From assembly GCA_013815405.1 (NCBI GenBank), contig JACDGF010000076.1, forward strand, positions 1 to 8,358: a DNA stretch of 8,358 nt, given 5' to 3'. Source of the stretch: Caulobacteraceae bacterium. GTDB taxonomy: Bacteria > Pseudomonadota > Alphaproteobacteria > Caulobacterales > Caulobacteraceae. This document shows positions 5,116-8,358 of the stretch, piece by piece. Both the position numbers and the translations under genes were made by a program. The notes beneath the pieces are model-generated. The model did not search any database, was not told where the DNA came from, and saw nothing but the letters and a program-made list of their open reading frames with translations. Each line of letters opens with the position of its first letter. Within the stretch, counting starts at the first letter, position 1.

Positions 5116-7707
5116 ATGCCGACCCAAGCGCCCGCGCCGACCCTCCTCGCCGACTATCGCCCGCCCGCCTTCCTGATCGACGAGGCCCACCTCGACTTCG
5201 ATCTCGCGCCGACCGCCACGCGGGTCAAGGCGCGCCTGGCGATCCGCCGCAACGGCGATCACGCCGAGCCGCTGAGGCTGAACGGCGAGCGGCTGACGCC
5301 GATTTCCGTAGCGGTGGACGGGCGGGCCCTCTCTTCGGCCGAGCGTGAGATCGACGCCGAGTGGCTGGCGATTCCAGGCGTGCCGGACGCCTTCGTCCTG
5401 GAGACGGAGGTCGAGATCGACCCGAAAGGCAATTCGGCCTTGGAAGGCCTCTACATATCGGGCGGCCGCTTCTGCACCCAGTGCGAGGCCGAGGGCTTTC
5501 GCAAGATCACCTGGTTCGCCGACCGGCCCGACGTGATGGCGCGCTTCACCGTCCGCGTCGAGGCGCCCGCCGACTACCGTCATCTGCTCTCCAACGGCAA
5601 TCGGATCGAGGCGGGCGAGGCGGGGGACGGTCGCCACTACGCGGTATGGCGCGATCCCTTTCCCAAGCCTTGTTATCTCTTCGCCATGGTGGCCGGTGAA
5701 TTGGACGTTCTCGAAGACACCTTCGTCACCGCGAGCGGTCGCCGGGTCGATCTGCGCGTCTTCGTCGACCTGGGCATGGCGCCGCGCGCCGCCTACGCCA
5801 TGGACTCGCTGAAACGGGCCATGCGCTGGGATGAGGAAACCTTCGGCCGGGAATACGACCTGGATCTGTTCATGATCGTGGCGGTGCGGGATTTCAACTT
5901 CGGGGCGATGGAGAACAAGGGCCTCAACATCTTCAACTCGTCCCTGCTTCTCGCCGATCCGGAAACGGCGACAGACGCGGACTACGAACGCATCGAAGGC
6001 GTGGTGGCGCACGAGTACTTTCACAACTGGACCGGCAACCGGATCACTTGCCGCGACTGGTTCCAGCTGTGCCTCAAGGAGGGGCTGACCGTCTTCCGCG
6101 ACCAGAGTTTCTCCGCCGAACAGCGCGGCGAGGCGGTGCAGCGGATCAAGGAGGTCAAGGCGCTTCGGGCCCGGCAGTTTTCCGAGGACGCGGGCCCCCT
6201 GGCCCACCCGGTGCGGCCGGCGAGCTATCTGAAGATCGACAATTTCTACACCGCGACGATCTATGAGAAAGGCGCGGAGATCATCCGGATGCTGAAGACC
6301 CTAGTGGGCGACGCGGACTTCCGCCGTGGCACGGATCTCTATTTCGAGCGCTGGGACGGGTGCGCCACGACCGTCGAGGCCTTCATCGAGTGCTTCGCCG
6401 AGGTTTCGGCCAAGGACCTGACCGCCTTCTTCGCCTGGTACGAACAGGCCGGCACGCCACGGGTGAGCCTCGAGACGCGGTATGACGCCGTGGCGGGGGC
6501 GCTGGATTTGATCCTCGGCCAGAGCACCGCGCCGACCCCTGGCCAGCCGGACAAGGGGCCGCTGCCGATCCCGGTGGCGCTCGGCCTGATCGACGAGGAC
6601 GGGCGGCCGCTGCGCGAGACCGAGGTCATCGTTCTTGATTCGGCCGAGCGACAGATCCGATGGACCGGGATCGACCGCCCTCCGGTGGTTTCGGCCCTGC
6701 GCGGGTTTTCGGCGCCGGTGATTCTCGATAACGCCGCTCCGGCCAAGGACGCCTATGCCCTGTTGGCCGCCGATCCGGATCTCTTCAACCGCTGGGAGGC
6801 GGGCCAGAACCTGGCCCGCGATCTGATCCTGGCGATGGCCGGTGGGCGGCCCGACGAGGTGGGGGAGGAGCGCCTCGCCGAAGCCATGGGCCGCTCGCTG
6901 GACGATCAGGCGGCCGACCCCGCCTTCAAGGCCCTGCTGATGGCCCTGCCGTCGGAGTCCGACCTGGCGCTGGCCAGCGCGCCCGCCGACCCAGCCGCGA
7001 TCCACGAGGCGCGCGAGGCCCTGCGCATGCGCCTGGCGGTCCACCTGGGCGATCGGTTGCGATACCTCCACATCGGGCTTCAGGATATCGGGGAATTCTC
7101 CCCCGGCGCCCGGGACGCCGGCCGCCGGGCCCTGCGCAACGCGGCCTTGGAACTGTTGGCGGCCGACCCGCACACCCTCAACCGCGACCATGCCCTCGGG
7201 CATCTCGAAGCGGCCGCCAACATGACCGATGCCATGGGCGGCCTCGCCGCCCTCATGCTGCTGGGGGGCGAAGACTTCGAGACGGCCCTTATGACGTTCT
7301 ACGAACGCTGGAAGGACGAGCCCCTGGTGATCGACAAATGGTTCGCCTTGCAGGCCCGGGATACCGCCGAGGGGGCGCTGGCGCGAGTGGTCGGCCTGAC
7401 CGCCCATCCCGCCTTCGATGAGCGAAACCCCAACCGCCTGCGCGCGCTCGTCGGGACCTTCGCGGCCGCCAACCCGGCCCGGTTCCACGATCCCGCCGGC
7501 GGCGGCTATCGTTTCCTCGCCGACCGGATCCTGGCCGTGGACGCCTTCAACCCGACGGCCGCCGCCCGGCTCGTCGAACCGTTAGGAAGCTGGGCGCGAT
7601 ACACGCCTGCCCTGGCGACGCTCATGCGAAACCAGTTGGAGCGGATCGCCGGCACACCGGCATTGTCGAAGAATGTGCTGGAGCTGGCGGTCAAGGCGTT
7701 GGGCTGA
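5116..7707 (+). CDS. pepN: Aminopeptidase N (M1 family zinc metallopeptidase)
   Basis: This cytosolic broad-specificity aminopeptidase removes N-terminal residues from peptides in the last steps of protein turnover. All active-site parts of the gluzincin M1 family are visible: the exopeptidase motif GAMEN at 263-267, the zinc site HEYFH at 299-303 (H299, catalytic E300, H303) with the third ligand E322 in LKEGLTVFRD, and the transition-state tyrosine Y383 in IYEKGAE. These sit within two or three residues of E. coli PepN (261-265, 297-301, 320, 381). Domain order is an N-terminal beta domain (about 1-190), the thermolysin-like catalytic domain (about 190-440), a small beta domain (about 445-545) and a long C-terminal helical domain. 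The 863 residues match the bacterial PepN/DUF3458 subtype (E. coli 870). There is no signal peptide, so it should be cytosolic. The ATG at 5116 has only a poor Shine-Dalgarno (GGACGG, 12 bases upstream). It is probably monocistronic: divergent from the dehydrogenase operon and convergent with the next gene, 10 bases away. Confidence 0.97.
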   Translation: MPTQAPAPTLLADYRPPAFLIDEAHLDFDLAPTATRVKARLAIRRNGDHAEPLRLNGERLTPISVAVDGRALSSAEREIDAEWLAIPGVPDAFVLETEVEIDPKGNSALEGLYISGGRFCTQCEAEGFRKITWFADRPDVMARFTVRVEAPADYRHLLSNGNRIEAGEAGDGRHYAVWRDPFPKPCYLFAMVAGELDVLEDTFVTASGRRVDLRVFVDLGMAPRAAYAMDSLKRAMRWDEETFGREYDLDLFMIVAVRDFNFGAMENKGLNIFNSSLLLADPETATDADYERIEGVVAHEYFHNWTGNRITCRDWFQLCLKEGLTVFRDQSFSAEQRGEAVQRIKEVKALRARQFSEDAGPLAHPVRPASYLKIDNFYTATIYEKGAEIIRMLKTLVGDADFRRGTDLYFERWDGCATTVEAFIECFAEVSAKDLTAFFAWYEQAGTPRVSLETRYDAVAGALDLILGQSTAPTPGQPDKGPLPIPVALGLIDEDGRPLRETEVIVLDSAERQIRWTGIDRPPVVSALRGFSAPVILDNAAPAKDAYALLAADPDLFNRWEAGQNLARDLILAMAGGRPDEVGEERLAEAMGRSLDDQAADPAFKALLMALPSESDLALASAPADPAAIHEAREALRMRLAVHLGDRLRYLHIGLQDIGEFSPGARDAGRRALRNAALELLAADPHTLNRDHALGHLEAAANMTDAMGGLAALMLLGGEDFETALMTFYERWKDEPLVIDKWFALQARDTAEGALARVVGLTAHPAFDERNPNRLRALVGTFAAANPARFHDPAGGGYRFLADRILAVDAFNPTAAARLVEPLGSWARYTPALATLMRNQLERIAGTPALSKNVLELAVKALG

Positions 7708-7717
7708 AGGAGGCCCG

Positions 7718-8194
7718 TCAAGGCGCCGCCTCGCGCGGCGAAACGACCTGTCCGCGGCGGACCCGGCCCCGGCCGAGGGCTTCGCCCAAAGCCGCGCGTT
7801 CGCCGGCTGGCAGGGTGGCGGCGAAATCGATGACGCCGTTCTCGACCGCGCCGCGCGCGGCGTGATTGAGCGCCCGGGCGCGCGCGAGCTTGGCCTTGGC
7901 GGCGGTGGGATCGAAGCTCGTCGCGCCCAGGGATCCCCAGGCTTCGGCGCGCAGGGCGCGCGCCTCGCGACTGGCGTGCTTCGCGCCGCGCCCCTGGGCA
8001 TGCAACACCGCCATCAGGGCGTCCCGGTCCTTGGGCGCGAGACCCGCGGCGGCGGCTCGCAGGGCCGGCCGCGACGGTGATCGAACCAGGGGATCCTGCG
8101 CGTTGCGCGCGATCACCGTCGCGCCGGCGCCGATCAGAAAGACGTTGACCGCCAAGGAAACGGCCAGGGCGATGCGGATCCAGCGGCCGGTCAT
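7718..8194 (-). CDS. Membrane-anchored periplasmic metal-resistance/sensor-family protein
   Basis: The 158-residue product begins MTGRWIRIALAVSLAVNVFLIGAGATVIARN: one N-terminal membrane span (about 6-28) that would leave the rest in the periplasm. The remainder is predicted to be helical, with LAPKDRDALMAVL (52-64), then REARALRAEAWGSL (76-89), FDPTAAKAKLARAR (94-107) and DFAATLPAGERAALGEAL (122-139). This pattern, 'LsPxDR...FDpxalxaAlxrxR...LpxxERaaLae', is typical of alphaproteobacterial proteins annotated as periplasmic heavy-metal sensors (Metal_resist/PF13801, related to CnrX, Spy and CpxP). The likely role is metal or envelope-stress sensing, or chaperone-like buffering. Which metal, if any, cannot be told: the body is Ala/Arg-rich with few His, Met or Cys ligands, so a structural or chaperone role is possible. 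The ATG overlaps the stop of the upstream gene as ATGA, so the two are translationally coupled. It is the last gene of its operon here and converges with pepN. Confidence 0.82.
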   Translation of the reverse strand: MTGRWIRIALAVSLAVNVFLIGAGATVIARNAQDPLVRSPSRPALRAAAAGLAPKDRDALMAVLHAQGRGAKHASREARALRAEAWGSLGATSFDPTAAKAKLARARALNHAARGAVENGVIDFAATLPAGERAALGEALGRGRVRRGQVVSPREAAP

Positions 8195-8358
8195 GACAGC
8201 TCCGCGGGATCCGGTGGTTCACGCAAAAGGGCGATGGCTTCGTCGGTGGGATCGCCGTCGCTCGCGAGCCGCGTCGTCGCGACGACCGCCGGCGCCAACG
8301 CCAAGCCAGCCACGACGCCCGCGATGCTGGCCGCCGCCAGGCCCGCGCCCAACCCCAC
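8191..8358 (-). CDS. C-terminal end of a single-span membrane protein (5' end beyond window)
   Basis: An open minus-strand frame enters from the right edge and ends in TGA at 8193-8191, giving the last 55 residues of a protein. It begins VGLGAGLAAASIAGVVAGLA, a hydrophobic Ala/Gly-rich span of about 25 residues, then a short polar, acidic tail ending REPPDPAELS. The 4-base overlap with the start of the metal-resistance-family gene shows the two are in one operon. The protein cannot be named from this fragment. In sigma-factor operons of the CnrYXH kind, a one-span anti-sigma factor with a short periplasmic tail sits beside the CnrX-like sensor, and this fragment would fit that role. This is an inference from position and topology only; an unrelated small membrane protein fits equally well. 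Confidence 0.6.
   Translation of the reverse strand: MGLGAGLAAASIAGVVAGLALAPAVVATTRLASDGDPTDEAIALLREPPDPAELS

Noticed and set aside
6301..7488. A 395-residue minus-strand frame opposite the C-terminal half of pepN
   Set aside because: Composition is that of a reverse-complement shadow; pepN is unbroken across it and keeps its family length.
7724..7740. Hairpin CGCCGC-CTCGC-GCGGCG near the convergent ends of pepN and the metal-resistance gene as a terminator
   Set aside because: It lies inside the last codons of the minus-strand gene and has no T-run on either side; stems of this size are common by chance at this GC content.
7506..8222. A 238-residue minus-strand frame overlapping the pepN end and the metal-resistance gene
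   Set aside because: It overlaps a protein with a clear membrane anchor and family pattern on the same strand in another frame, and its own translation is Arg-rich without motifs.
1..8358. tRNA, rRNA, CRISPR, transposase, integrase or attachment sites
   Set aside because: No tRNA-like, array-like or terminal-inverted-repeat structure was seen, and no frame resembles a transposase or integrase. This was judged by eye only.

Overview
The window is a GC-rich stretch of ordinary-looking bacterial chromosome. Its protein set and its Caulobacter-like promoter spacing suggest an alphaproteobacterium of the Caulobacter/Phenylobacterium kind. That placement is inferred from protein resemblance and base composition, not from any marker gene. 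Coding density is very high: no gap exceeds about 150 bases, and no tRNA, rRNA, CRISPR array or insertion sequence is visible.

Layout, left to right. (1) A kup potassium transporter on the plus strand, open at the left edge. (2) Convergent with it, a compact minus-strand type II toxin-antitoxin pair, brnT (toxin, upstream) and brnA (antitoxin), whose reading frames overlap by 17 bases. (3) Two minus-strand acyl-CoA dehydrogenase genes 13 bases apart: a 371-residue protein first, then a 406-residue protein. (4) A divergent 150-base intergenic region, then plus-strand pepN, an M1 aminopeptidase N with an intact active site. (5) Convergent with pepN and only 10 bases away, a minus-strand membrane-anchored periplasmic protein of the metal-resistance (Spy/CnrX-like) family. 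(6) Overlapping its start by 4 bases, the C-terminal end of a single-span membrane protein that runs off the right edge.

How the genes work together. The two dehydrogenases form an operon: the ribosome-binding site of the second gene overlaps the stop codon of the first. The 406-residue protein carries the expected catalytic glutamate (E246). The 371-residue partner has tyrosine at the aligned position and no glutamate in the alternative loop position, so the pair may form a heteromeric enzyme with one catalytic and one non-catalytic subunit, as in mycobacterial steroid side-chain dehydrogenases. The substrate cannot be told from the sequence. The right-edge pair may belong to an envelope or metal-sensing operon, possibly with an extracytoplasmic-function sigma factor outside the window. 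The TA pair looks like a self-contained accessory insert between housekeeping genes.

No clearly new biological system was found. The observations most worth checking are the degenerate partner dehydrogenase, the repeat-containing control region in front of brnT (with a possible leaderless GTG start), and the truncated operon at the right edge.
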